This document shows, piece after piece, positions 29,896 through 37,996 of a stretch of DNA of 64,000 nucleotides; the stretch's first letter is position 1; each line of letters starts with the position of its first letter. Under the pieces are notes generated by a model. The model ran no database searches, had not been told where the DNA came from, and saw only the letters and a list, made by a program, of their open reading frames with translations. Source of the DNA: Paenibacillus gyeongsangnamensis (lineage in GTDB: Bacteria > Bacillota > Bacilli > Paenibacillales > NBRC-103111); contig NZ_JAQAGZ010000012.1 in the NCBI RefSeq assembly GCF_027533625.1, positions 179,885 to 243,884 on the forward strand, in the 5' to 3' direction. A program made the translations under genes and the position numbers.

Positions 29896-30369
29896 TTACT
29901 TCGTGTCGGTCATGAACTGATCATATTGATCGTCAGACAGGACGCGGCGCGCGGTAACATACCGCTTCGCATAATAGGACTCACTAAGCTTTGAAATCGT
30001 AACACCTTGATCTGCGGAATGATAGAATTTGCCATCTCCCACAAAAACGCCAACGTGGGAAATACCGGCTCCGCCGCTGGTGTCGAAGAACACCAGATCG
30101 CCGGGGCGAAGATTCTCCTTGTCAACCCATACGCCTTCGTGGGCTTGGCCCTTGGACGTGTGAGGCAGTGCAACGCCGAGCTTATTGAACACCCAGGCGG
30201 TATAGCCCGAGCAATCGAAGCCTTTAAGCGTCGTACCGGCATACTTGTACGGTGCGCCCAAACCAGCGTTTACCGCTGAGCTAAGTGGGGTTTCCGCGAA
30301 GGCGCTGCCGACCGAAATGCTGCAAAACAAAGACATGGAGAGTGCAAAACCTGCAAACAGCTTTTTCAA
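29896..30369 (-). CDS. Secreted NlpC/P60 peptidoglycan endopeptidase
   Basis: A 157-residue single-domain cell-wall hydrolase. The signal peptide is residues 1-25 (ending SAFA). The catalytic Cys is in FDCSGYTAW near 52, the His in GISHVGVFVG near 104, and the third polar residue in KFYHSA near 116. It cuts peptide stems (D-Glu to diamino acid bond in characterised relatives). It lacks SH3 or LysM wall-binding modules. The start is TTG 30369. A c-di-AMP riboswitch occupies its leader. Confidence 0.94.
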   Translation of the reverse strand: MKKLFAGFALSMSLFCSISVGSAFAETPLSSAVNAGLGAPYKYAGTTLKGFDCSGYTAWVFNKLGVALPHTSKGQAHEGVWVDKENLRPGDLVFFDTSGGAGISHVGVFVGDGKFYHSADQGVTISKLSESYYAKRYVTARRVLSDDQYDQFMTDTK

Positions 30370-30384
30370 AGAAGTGCGTCCCCT

Positions 30385-30505
30385 TCCGGTGCCTACGAGG
30401 TTAGCTTAAGGGTTCGGTTGAAGGTTCCCTATGATCACTCTGAAGCGAGATCAATTCACCCAAAAATTGGATCCCCCGTTTTCCGCGAACGGAAATTCGG
30501 CAATA
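30385..30505 (-). promoter_or_regulatory. c-di-AMP riboswitch (ydaO/yuaA type)
   Basis: The leader of the NlpC/P60 gene carries the conserved blocks in order on the minus strand: ACGGGGGATCCAA, TTTGGGTGAATT, ATAGGGAACCTTCAACCGAA, and AGCTAACCTCGTAGGC. These match the ydaO class, which binds c-di-AMP and usually turns genes off. Cell-wall hydrolases are its classic targets. The region 30510-30740 upstream is AT-rich and without a gene. Confidence 0.93.
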
Positions 30506-30745
30506 TTTTCATATTTTTTTGAACGTTACCTATATTCGCGTAAAAACGAGGTTTTCCTCCTTTTGTCACAAAATGGTCACATTTGAACGGTTTTATCCTG
30601 AAACCTTTTGGTTAAAGACTTAGTCTGGTGTAACCGTTTTCTATGGCGTGGTTGCTGGATTGTGCTGAAATAACGGGTAGGTCTTCCGTCCGCGCTGCCC
30701 GGAGCATCAATGGCGAAACGTGTCGTATGGACGTTCCTTATAGGC

Positions 30746-30782
30746 AAAAAGACGGAGCCGGTCCGAATGAACCGTCTCCGTC
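30746..30782 (-). terminator. Terminator of the siderophore-binding protein gene
   Basis: GACGGAG-CGGT arms (30751-30762 with 30771-30782) are followed on the minus strand by T5. Confidence 0.85.
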
Positions 30783-30807
30783 TCCCGAATAGCCCGTACC
30801 CATTCCA

Positions 30808-31824
30808 TTAGGGCTTGAGTAAATACTTCTGCACGTCGTCCAGCATCAGGTTCGCGGCGATAATGCCTCCGGACGAATTCCAGATGTCGTCGCTGACGCG
30901 GAACGCCTTGCCCTTTTTCACCGCATTCAAATTCGTCCATAGCGGGTCCGTTGTCCATTCCTTCTCGGCCGCGCTCGCTTCCTTCTTGTCATTATCCCAA
31001 GTGAAATAAAAGATTACGTCTCCGTCCATATCCGGAATGCGTTCTTTCGTGATCTCCTGCATGAACTCGTTGCGGTTCTGGGCGTCCGGCCGGGCGAAGC
31101 CGATGCGGTCCAAGGCAAAGCCGGCGAACGTATCCTTCATATATAATCTGGTTTTGCCGGGGATGAATCGCACGAGCGATACCTTCGTCTTCAGGCTGTC
31201 GCCCGCCTTCGCTTTCATATCGGCGATCCGCTGGTCATACTGCGCCAGCAGCTTGTCGCCCTCGGCCTTCAGCCCGAGCGCCTCGGCGTAGACCTTGAAG
31301 TTTTTTTGCCAATCGGACTGCAGCCGTTCGGTGAATACGGTCGGAGCTATGGCAGACAGCTGCGGGTACACTTTCTCCTGGCGAAGCTTGTTGCCGAGAA
31401 TCAAATCCGGCTTCAGCTTGGCGATCGCCTCGAGGTTAGGCTGGTTCTCGTCGCCGACCATTTCCACGCCTTCCATACGTTTGGTGAGGTGCTCGTACCA
31501 AGGATTGCCGGACCACGATTTGACCGCGCCCACCGGTTTTACGCCCAAGGCGAACAGCGCTTCCGTACCCTCGTTGGTCAGAATGACGACCCGCTTAGGG
31601 GTTCCGGCGATTTTCGTCTCTCCCATGGCATGCTTGATCGTGTAAGCTTGCGCACCGGCCGTATCTTTGCTGGCGGTCGGAGCGGCGCTCGGAGAGGGGG
31701 AGCCGCAGCCGGCCAGAAGCGCGGTCAGCGAGAGCAGCCCGGCGACCGCGGCGGCCATCCACCGGGTGCGAGCGGGGCGAGAAGAGGATACTGAAGCATG
31801 GTCCGAACGAGAGAATAAATTCAC
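30808..31824 (-). CDS. Ferric-siderophore-binding lipoprotein
   Basis: A 338-residue class III (FhuD/FeuA-like) periplasmic-binding-fold lipoprotein. The signal peptide ends in lipobox LLAGC (Cys near residue 41). The domain begins at KHAMGETKIAGTPKRVVILT and includes LEAIAKLKPDLILGNKL, both typical of iron(III)-chelate binders. The start is GTG 31824 with AGGAGG 9 nt upstream. No permease or ATPase is adjacent, so it must feed a transporter encoded elsewhere. A perfect Fur box lies over its promoter. Confidence 0.93.
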   Translation of the reverse strand: MNLFSRSDHASVSSSRPARTRWMAAAVAGLLSLTALLAGCGSPSPSAAPTASKDTAGAQAYTIKHAMGETKIAGTPKRVVILTNEGTEALFALGVKPVGAVKSWSGNPWYEHLTKRMEGVEMVGDENQPNLEAIAKLKPDLILGNKLRQEKVYPQLSAIAPTVFTERLQSDWQKNFKVYAEALGLKAEGDKLLAQYDQRIADMKAKAGDSLKTKVSLVRFIPGKTRLYMKDTFAGFALDRIGFARPDAQNRNEFMQEITKERIPDMDGDVIFYFTWDNDKKEASAAEKEWTTDPLWTNLNAVKKGKAFRVSDDIWNSSGGIIAANLMLDDVQKYLLKP

Positions 31825-31889
31825 TATGATAAACCTCCTATGTAATAGAAACGAAGATGGAAGCAAGAGCCGGCTGCCAGAATCGTTTC

Positions 31890-31918
31890 ATATTAGTAAT
31901 GATAATCATTATCAACAA
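31890..31918 (-). promoter_or_regulatory. Promoter with perfect Fur box
   Basis: TGATAAT-C-ATTATCA (31900-31914) is the exact 7-1-7 Fur motif. It lies between TTGTTG (31918-31913) and TAATAT (31895-31890) with a 17-nt spacer on the minus strand. Iron-loaded Fur should shut the gene off. Confidence 0.92.
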
Positions 31919-32022
31919 AACAGTTTAAGGACTAGGCGGACCCTTGTCAAGAAATATCTTCTTGCATGATGGCGCCGGTACTGTCAGCAGGCTGTAAGGA
32001 TGAAGCTTCCACTTTACGGCAT

Positions 32023-32056
32023 AAAAAAACCGACCGGAGTCTTCTCCAGTCGGGGT
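32023..32056 (-). terminator. Terminator of the M1 peptidase operon
   Basis: ACCGAC-GGAG (32029-32040) pairs with CTCC-GTCGGGGT (32043-32056), followed on the minus strand by T7. It lies 22 nt past the stop of the membrane protein gene. Confidence 0.9.
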
Positions 32057-32077
32057 TTGCTTAGGCCGGGGGAGGCG

Positions 32078-32890
32078 TTACGCCTTCTCGGTCCAATAGG
32101 CGTACTGCGTGCCAATCGCCCACACCTTGCAGAACATCTGCACCAGCCGGTAGGCCTGGATGCCGGCCAGGGCGGCGAAACCCGCCCAGACGTAGGCCGA
32201 AGCAAGGACGGCGGCCGTCAGCGTGAGCCCTATGGCCAGCACGGCCAGCGCCGTCAAGCCGATCGGGATCAGATGCCTCAGGAAGAACAGCAGCGAGTAC
32301 AGGAAGGAGCGGCCGTCCAGCTTGCCGATCTGCAGGATCAGGAAGCCGAGCTGCAGCAGGAACAAGAACGCGGCATAGGCGCCGAGGGCCGGCAGAAGCG
32401 CTTTGGCGAGCCCTGGGTAAGAGGCTTGTTTTCCGTACTGCTCTACGGCGAAAGGAAGAAGCCAATACAAGGGAGCGAAGGATAGCAGCGTCTGGGCCCC
32501 GTAAATGCCGAAGTACGGGAGGCTGAGCTTGCGGATCCCCTCCACGAAGCGGTAGCCTGCGTTCAGCTCCGTATGGTGAAGCGAGTAGAAGACCCCGGCG
32601 TTCAGCATCGGGTGAAGCAGCATCCGCAGCCCGAGCAGGCAGGCCGCCCACCATAGATACGGGACGATCAGGTCGGTCTTGAGGAGCTGGAACTGTCCTT
32701 CGACCCAGAACAGCTGGGCCGTCTCCTTGCCCAGCTCCTGGACGGGATAGCGGTGGAGCAGGGGGAGAATGACCGACTGCAGCAGCTTATAGATCACCAT
32801 GCCCCAAGCCAGGTTATAGACGAACAGGGCGCACACGGCAAACGGCTGCCGGTAGGCCAGGGACCAGCCTTGCTTGATCGTATTCCACAT
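32078..32890 (-). CDS. Integral membrane protein of unknown function
   Basis: A 270-residue protein with about six hydrophobic segments (e.g. ALFVYNLAWGMVIYKLL, LWWAACLLGLRMLL, TALAVLAIGLTLTAAVLASAYVWAGFAAL). No family recognised. ATG 32890 is preferred over ATG 32896 because the G6 ribosome site sits too close to the latter. It begins about 13 nt after the M1 peptidase stop, so both are in one operon; a membrane partner or a chaperone for the exported peptidase is possible but unproven. Confidence 0.8.
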   Translation of the reverse strand: MWNTIKQGWSLAYRQPFAVCALFVYNLAWGMVIYKLLQSVILPLLHRYPVQELGKETAQLFWVEGQFQLLKTDLIVPYLWWAACLLGLRMLLHPMLNAGVFYSLHHTELNAGYRFVEGIRKLSLPYFGIYGAQTLLSFAPLYWLLPFAVEQYGKQASYPGLAKALLPALGAYAAFLFLLQLGFLILQIGKLDGRSFLYSLLFFLRHLIPIGLTALAVLAIGLTLTAAVLASAYVWAGFAALAGIQAYRLVQMFCKVWAIGTQYAYWTEKA

Positions 32891-32903
32891 GCTCATTCCC
32901 CCC

Positions 32904-35108
32904 TTACCAGGCGATCCAGCCGAGCACCGTTTCCAGCAGCTTGACCGCGCCCAGATTCAGTCGTACCGACAGCTTCGGATCGACATTCGTTTTCATGAAG
33001 CTGTTAATGCGTTTGTTCTCCAGCACGATGGCGTGCTGCGGGTCCAAGGCCACCCAATCGATCGGGGCGGAATGGTTCAGCTTCATAATGACTTCGCTGT
33101 CCGCTCCCTCCCAGGTCTTATCCACCTGCGTGCCGTCGGCAAAGTGGAACCGGATCGGCACATTCGGATACGTCCCGCCATGTCGTTGGATCTGCACCTT
33201 GTTTTCGTAGAACGTCTGCCCGTTCTCCGTTATCCTGTTCGTCTGGATCGTGGTCACCGCGTAATCGACCATCATTCCGTTGTACACGTATTGGTCGAAG
33301 AACTCCTTCCAGCTCGTCTTCGTCACGTCTTCTACCGCCTGCTGGAAGTCGGCGGACGTCGGATGCTTGAACTTCCAACGCTGGAAATAGGTGCGCATGA
33401 TCTTGTTCATCGTATCTGCACCCACTCGCCGTTCCATCTCCTTCAGCACCAGCTTGGCCCGGGTGTACACGTTCTCCGCGTAATGATGATGGTCCTTGTA
33501 GCTCCAGGAGTTCAGCCGCAGGGGGGCCGGAGCCGTGATATAGCTGGCTTCGACGAGCAGGTTCGGACGGACGCCGTATTCGGTCTCCATCAGCCGGTCC
33601 TCGGCGTAGGAGGTGAAGCCTTCATCCAGCCAGGCTTCCTCGAATTCGTTGCTTGCGGCCATGCCGTAGAAGAACTGGTGTCCGATCTCATGGACCACGA
33701 CCCGTTCGAGCTCCAGGTTCGGATTGTCCTCGCCGGCCCCCCAAGCCGTAATCAGGGTCGGATATTCCATTCCGCCCGCTCCGTTGCCGTCGGCCGGGGG
33801 CACGACGATGGAAAGGGTGGAGTACGGATAGCTGCCGTACCACTGCGAGTAGCGGGCGAGCGCTTTTTTGGCGGCGGCAATGTAGCGAGCCTTCAGTTTC
33901 TCATGCTTCGGATCCAGGTACAGCTTGATGCGGACGCCGGGCAGCTGAGGGGTGGCGTAAGGCTCCTCGTAATAGATGAAGTGCGGCGAGGCCGCCCAGG
34001 CAAAATCATGCACGTCATCGGCATAGAAGGCGTACGTCTTCGTCTTGCCGTCATCCTGGGCCGGCCGGATTGGGAATCCCGTTGCGGCGACCTTATAGCT
34101 GGAAGGCACCTTGATGCGTACGTCGAATATGCCGAAATCGGCGTAAAATTCGGAATTGCCATGGTATTGATGCAAATTCCAGCCTTCCTCCGCGCGTCCG
34201 CGGGTACCCTTCGTTTCATATACGGCCACCTTCGGGAACCATTGACCGGCCATGACGAAATCCCCCGCATACCCCATCCTTGCAAAAACCTGCGGCAGCT
34301 TCACCGTATAATCGGTATTCAGCGTAACCTTCTCGCCGGGGCCGACGGCCTTGGCGAGCGGCACCTTGAGCAGCGTATGATCGTCGGTATTGCCGTCATC
34401 CGGCTGCACGTAGGCGATGCGGGAAGTCAGGTCGATGCCGTCCTCCGTCTTGATTGTACCGATCTGCATGCTCCCCACGTTGTTATCCTTGCTCGCATCC
34501 TCTCTCAGCTTGCCGCCGGACTCCTTCATGAAGGTCGTTTTCTTCGATTCGAACGCATTCGGGTACAGGTGGAAGTACAGCTCATGCACCGGCACGGTCC
34601 CCGGGTTTTTCCAGGTTAGCGAGGAGGTGGCGCGAATGAGCTTTCCTTCCGTATCGAGCTCGGCGTTCAGGTGGTATTCCACGATGCGGACGCTGAGCGG
34701 CTGAGGGGCGGGCTTCTCGATGGGCCTGGCCGGCAGGCTGGGCGGCGCGGGAGGCGGAGGGGAGGGTTCGTCCAGCCGGGCCATGACCGGGCTGGCGCCA
34801 TCGCCCGGCAGGAAGATGCCCTTCGATGACCCGTCGGCCGCTCCCTTGACATAAGGCCAGCCTGGAGCCTCCACGGCCTCCCGTCCGGTGGCGGAGCCTA
34901 CCGGCTTCAGCAGCAGCGGACTCACGGGCTCACTCACGCCGGGCCGCGGATAGGCGGCGTCGGAGGAAGCAGGGAGCATCCAGCCCGCATAAGCGGTGCC
35001 CGGAAGGAAACCGCTTCCCAGCAGGGTATTCGTTAGCAGTGTGGTGCCGCACAGCAGGGTCAGAACGCATCCCCAGGCTATGGATCGTTGGCTGAGTCGT
35101 TTTTTCAT
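32904..35108 (-). CDS. Secreted M1-family zinc metallopeptidase
   Basis: A 734-residue exported peptidase. The signal peptide is about 1-40 (ends GTAYA); a Pro-rich linker (SPPPPAPPSLPARP) leads to the M1 domain. GGMEYPT is the substrate exopeptidase-type motif (GAMEN equivalent, with Tyr replacing Asn-type end), HEIGHQFF near 471 is the zinc site, and WLDEGF gives the third ligand. M1 enzymes remove N-terminal residues from peptides; outside the cell it probably supplies amino acids. First gene of a two-gene operon. Confidence 0.93.
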   Translation of the reverse strand: MKKRLSQRSIAWGCVLTLLCGTTLLTNTLLGSGFLPGTAYAGWMLPASSDAAYPRPGVSEPVSPLLLKPVGSATGREAVEAPGWPYVKGAADGSSKGIFLPGDGASPVMARLDEPSPPPPAPPSLPARPIEKPAPQPLSVRIVEYHLNAELDTEGKLIRATSSLTWKNPGTVPVHELYFHLYPNAFESKKTTFMKESGGKLREDASKDNNVGSMQIGTIKTEDGIDLTSRIAYVQPDDGNTDDHTLLKVPLAKAVGPGEKVTLNTDYTVKLPQVFARMGYAGDFVMAGQWFPKVAVYETKGTRGRAEEGWNLHQYHGNSEFYADFGIFDVRIKVPSSYKVAATGFPIRPAQDDGKTKTYAFYADDVHDFAWAASPHFIYYEEPYATPQLPGVRIKLYLDPKHEKLKARYIAAAKKALARYSQWYGSYPYSTLSIVVPPADGNGAGGMEYPTLITAWGAGEDNPNLELERVVVHEIGHQFFYGMAASNEFEEAWLDEGFTSYAEDRLMETEYGVRPNLLVEASYITAPAPLRLNSWSYKDHHHYAENVYTRAKLVLKEMERRVGADTMNKIMRTYFQRWKFKHPTSADFQQAVEDVTKTSWKEFFDQYVYNGMMVDYAVTTIQTNRITENGQTFYENKVQIQRHGGTYPNVPIRFHFADGTQVDKTWEGADSEVIMKLNHSAPIDWVALDPQHAIVLENKRINSFMKTNVDPKLSVRLNLGAVKLLETVLGWIAW

Positions 35109-35216
35109 CCCAATTATTCACCCCGTTGACAAGCATCTACAGCATGTATATGTCTGTCCTACAAGGAATATTTCTGGCGGGACAAAAAGAATTGGACGGG
35201 CGCCCGCGAACGGCCG

Positions 35217-35246
35217 AATAGCCCCGGGCGTAAGCCCGGGGCTATT
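35217..35246. terminator. Strong terminator-like hairpin
   Basis: AATAGCCCCGGGC (35217-35229) pairs perfectly with GCCCGGGGCTATT (35234-35246), GTAA loop. It lies upstream of the M1 gene, so it most likely ends minus-strand transcription coming from the VOC gene side. Confidence 0.7.
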
Positions 35247-35250
35247 TCTG

Positions 35251-35453
35251 TTGATAAGAATTTATAAGTTTTCTTAGCCTATAGCTTCGCATCAACCTTG
35301 GTAAACGCGCTGGTCCTTGTAAGACGAGGACGGCGTAGCCGTTTATCCTGGGTTGATAAGAATTTATAAGTTTTCGTAGCTTATAGCTTCGCATCAACCT
35401 TGGTAAACGCGCTGGTCCTTGTAAGATAAGCACGGCGTAGCCGTTTATCCTGG
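35251..35453. repeat. Dispersed ~102-bp intergenic repeat, two tandem copies
   Basis: Copy A (35251-35352) and copy B (35353-35453) differ at few positions. Each begins TTGATAAGAATTTATAAG, holds CTTCGCATCAACCTTGGTAAACGC, and ends GTAGCCGTTTATCCTGG. Short hairpins (ATAAG/CTTAT, GTCCT/AGGAC) and the GTAAACG/CGTTTA ends suggest a structured element. A third copy is at 53778 and divergent relatives at 52533-52729. Confidence 0.92.
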
Positions 35454-35598
35454 TCTGAGCCGAATTGATCCGGTCGTTCGTCAACTCCATACTTCGGATC
35501 ACTGCTCCGCATCTGCGGCAAATGGATATACGACTGGATAGGGGCCGAAGGGGTTCGGTCGGTCAGCCTGCGCGGTACGGGTGTAAACGTCCCTCAAC

Positions 35599-35958
35599 TT
35601 ACCCGCGAATGACGCTGATCGCGTTGCCGCTCGGATCGATGAAATCAAACCGCACAGGAGTGTCATCCTCCCGGATCTCCGATACGGTCACTCGGCGTTC
35701 TAGGAGCTTTTCCCGTGCGGCGGCTACATCCTTTACGACGAAGTTCAGGGGAGTGTACCCTTTCAGCGGCACATAATCCTCCACCTTTACCAAATGAAAC
35801 CCGCAGTTCGGCGCGATCGACAAGCCCGCCATCCGGCTGTTCCTCCAGCGAAGCGGGAAGCCGAAAATATCCATATACCACGCAAGCGATTCTTCCAGGT
35901 CATGCACCGGCAAAAAAACGGCGTCAATGCGTTCTACCCATTTCTCGGTCAATGTCAA
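35599..35958 (-). CDS. VOC-family (glyoxalase/bleomycin-resistance fold) protein
   Basis: A 119-residue protein with the paired beta-alpha-beta-beta-beta modules of the VOC superfamily: IDAVFLPVHDLEESLAWYMDIFGF at the start and PLNFVVKDVAAAREKLLERRV then FDFIDPSGNAISVI in the second half. Metal ligand His in FLPVHDLEE/FHLVKV fits, but the substrate cannot be told from sequence. The start is TTG 35958 (TTG 35952 is equally possible) behind AAGGAG. Confidence 0.88.
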   Translation of the reverse strand: MTLTEKWVERIDAVFLPVHDLEESLAWYMDIFGFPLRWRNSRMAGLSIAPNCGFHLVKVEDYVPLKGYTPLNFVVKDVAAAREKLLERRVTVSEIREDDTPVRFDFIDPSGNAISVIRG

Positions 35959-36281
35959 CTACTCCTTAATAAGTCAGGTATGAGGCTGCGTCCGCCGCCA
36001 TACGAATTTTGTTCGTGCGTTTTGCAGATCGCTTATTCGGGAATGAATGCAATCCAGGCCGGCTTCGGGCGGTGTATTCATCATACAGTCCAAATGCAAT
36101 AATACCATATTCATACAAAATAGGATACCGACCCGCTTATGCTCTCGGATCTGGATGTGAACGTCTTGCGAAAAATTTCATCGGTCCACTGGAAATGACC
36201 CGGCACTTTTCGCTACAATAGAAGAAGTATGCTTATTTCCATTACTTCGGCTATACAGCGAATAGAACAGGATGGTGTCCT
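35959..36281. other. Gene-free stretch before ywhD
   Basis: About 320 nt with no supported gene. It must hold the divergent promoters of the VOC gene and ywhD, but I cannot place either with confidence. Confidence 0.4.
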
Positions 36282-36815
36282 ATGGATATAAAAGATCAAA
36301 CCCCGCAGCAACCGGCGGAAGGCGCGGCAGGGAAGAAGCTTCCGACGTTCAGCATTGTCAATAAGAAGGAAACGAAGCATAAGGGCTTCGGCCAGGGAGC
36401 GATTGACCTCAGCCAGCTGTCCAGCATCATTCTGGATGGAGACGAGGCCTATCTCGACCTCGGGGCGCTGCACGCGAAGAGCCGGGTGGAGAAGGGAATC
36501 AAATTCTCCGTGAATAAAGACGAGGTGCCGAACGGCCGGACTTGCTGGATCGTTTGGGTAGCGGTCGATTTCAAGGAGGAGGGCAAATATTACGCCGGCG
36601 TCACCTCCTGCGAGATGCTCGTCGATCCGGAAGCGAAGAAAGGCTGGAAAATCCTTGCCGATCACGTGAACCGGATGGATTACGCGCTCAAACGCCGAAT
36701 CATGGTGGATAATTTGGGGCCTCGCGAGAAAGCGCTGCTTAAACGGTTGCTGATCGATACGGATGCGGGAATGTGGGAGCGTTCGGAGCATGAATTGAAG
36801 GAAGCGCTCGGCTGA
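36282..36815 (+). CDS. ywhD: YwhD family protein
   Basis: A 177-residue protein matching B. subtilis YwhD: FGQGAIDLSQLSSIILD, LDLGALHAKSRVEKGIKF, WIVWVAVDFKEEGKYYAGVTSCEM and DHVNRMDYALKRRI are family-specific stretches. The function is unknown. In B. subtilis ywhD lies close to pbpG, speE and speB, as it does here, which supports the assignment. It ends at a bidirectional terminator. Confidence 0.92.
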   Translation: MDIKDQTPQQPAEGAAGKKLPTFSIVNKKETKHKGFGQGAIDLSQLSSIILDGDEAYLDLGALHAKSRVEKGIKFSVNKDEVPNGRTCWIVWVAVDFKEEGKYYAGVTSCEMLVDPEAKKGWKILADHVNRMDYALKRRIMVDNLGPREKALLKRLLIDTDAGMWERSEHELKEALG

Positions 36816-36905
36816 AATATTTTGTACATTATGTGAATTTCGTTGTACGACCTGATAGAACCATGTATACTATACGACAGTATATGCATCATATACTAGG
36901 ACAGC

Positions 36906-36935
36906 AAAAGGGCAGACCTCCGGGTCTGCCCTTTT
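36906..36935. terminator. Bidirectional terminator
   Basis: AAAAGGGCAGACC (36906-36918) pairs perfectly with GGTCTGCCCTTTT (36923-36935). It lies between convergent ywhD and the GNAT gene. Confidence 0.92.
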
Positions 36936-36953
36936 GTGCATGATAGCGTCTTC

Positions 36954-37508
36954 TCAGCCTTGCGCCGTTCCCTCGGAGGCTTTGCCGCTCCACTCCGGCT
37001 TCAGTATGCTCATCTCCACCAAATTCCAGAAGGTGTCTCCGAACCGCCTGGCATCACGCAGCACGCCCTCCTGCCGGAAGCCCGCCTTCTCATAGCAGGC
37101 GATAGCCGAACGGTTGAAATCGAATACGCCCAAGCTGATGCGGTGGAGGTTCAATTCCTCGAAGCCGATGCGTACAATCGCTCTCATCATCAGCTCGCCG
37201 ATGCCCTGCCCGCGGACGGAAGCGTCTCCCAGCAGCACCTTGCCGACCCGCCCGGAACGGTTATCGCGGTCGATGGAGCCTAGGGAGATATGCCCGACAG
37301 ACCGTCCGGTCCTCTCCAGAACAACCTTATAAATCAGCCTATCCGAGGTTTGCGGGTCGCCTGATCCTTTCATATAAAGAGCCAGCTGGTCCTCGGTCAG
37401 CGGGTGGCGGAAGGATGGTCCGGCCCATTGAAGCAGGAAGGCGGCGTCCCCCGACCAGGCGATGAGTTCGTCGAAATCGGCTGCAGTAAAAGGTTCGAGT
37501 CTAATCAA
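36954..37508 (-). CDS. GNAT-family N-acetyltransferase
   Basis: A 184-residue RimJ/RimL-like acetyltransferase: MIRLEPFTAADFDELIAW at the start, the acetyl-CoA loop VRGQGIGELMMRAIV near 115, and HRISLGVFDFNRSAIACYEKAGF near the end. The start is TTG 37508, behind GGAGGAATAA, where the ribosome site contains the end of the preceding small gene. The acceptor (a protein N-terminus or a small molecule) is unknown. Confidence 0.9.
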   Translation of the reverse strand: MIRLEPFTAADFDELIAWSGDAAFLLQWAGPSFRHPLTEDQLALYMKGSGDPQTSDRLIYKVVLERTGRSVGHISLGSIDRDNRSGRVGKVLLGDASVRGQGIGELMMRAIVRIGFEELNLHRISLGVFDFNRSAIACYEKAGFRQEGVLRDARRFGDTFWNLVEMSILKPEWSGKASEGTAQG

Positions 37509-37513
37509 TGGTC

Positions 37514-37702
37514 TTATTCCTCCTCCCGGAATAAAGGCTTTTTCTTGCTTGTTCCCCTTTGCAAGCTCAACTCTCTCAGGAAAGCCCCCAAAATCGTGGA
37601 TACGACGATCACCACAATGAGGTTGAGCACCCTGACGAAGGTATAAGGGGTGCTTACGATTATGAAGGAATCGAGCACGATCACGATAGGATAGCAAACC
37701 AA
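37514..37702 (-). CDS. Small membrane protein coupled to the GNAT gene
   Basis: A frame of at least 62 residues with two hydrophobic segments (VCYPIVIVLDSFIIVS and VLNLIVVIVVSTILGAFL) and a charged tail (GTSKKKPLFREEE). The stop TAA lies within the ribosome site of the GNAT gene 5 nt before its start, a coupled layout. The start is unclear: no ATG is in frame; TTG 37702 is listed, but AAGGAGGGG sits about 36 nt further up, just before ATC 37732, which would add LIATRKAPYVG. A TATAAT box is at about 37756-37761. Confidence 0.65.
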   Translation of the reverse strand: MVCYPIVIVLDSFIIVSTPYTFVRVLNLIVVIVVSTILGAFLRELSLQRGTSKKKPLFREEE

Positions 37703-37996
37703 ACCGACATAAGGAGCTTTGCGCGTTGCGATGAGCAGCCCCTCCTTTTGCTGGTTACTATTATACTAAATCTGAGCTACTCTGGAGGCAATCCCGAAAT
37801 CCGTGGACCATTTTACAGAAAATTGATGAAATTAAGGAAGAAATAGTTCTTTTGGGTGATTCGTTAACGGCCTATTTTGGGCCTATAATATAGAATTGAT
37901 ATGCTCCTTAGGACAGAAAGTCCGGTGCTCAGATCGGACGACGGTCCTGCATAATGGTACTTCGACATGGTAAACGGTGGAGGGAGCGGAACCCTG

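Noticed and set aside
35242..35502. 86-residue minus-strand frame over the dispersed repeat
   Set aside because: It reads as a repeated peptide, but the copy at 53778 has a stop codon in the same frame, so the DNA or RNA and not the peptide is conserved.
37890..37996. c-di-GMP riboswitch before the HD-GYP gene
   Set aside because: A small GGAC/GTCC hairpin is present, but the conserved GEMM core is not.
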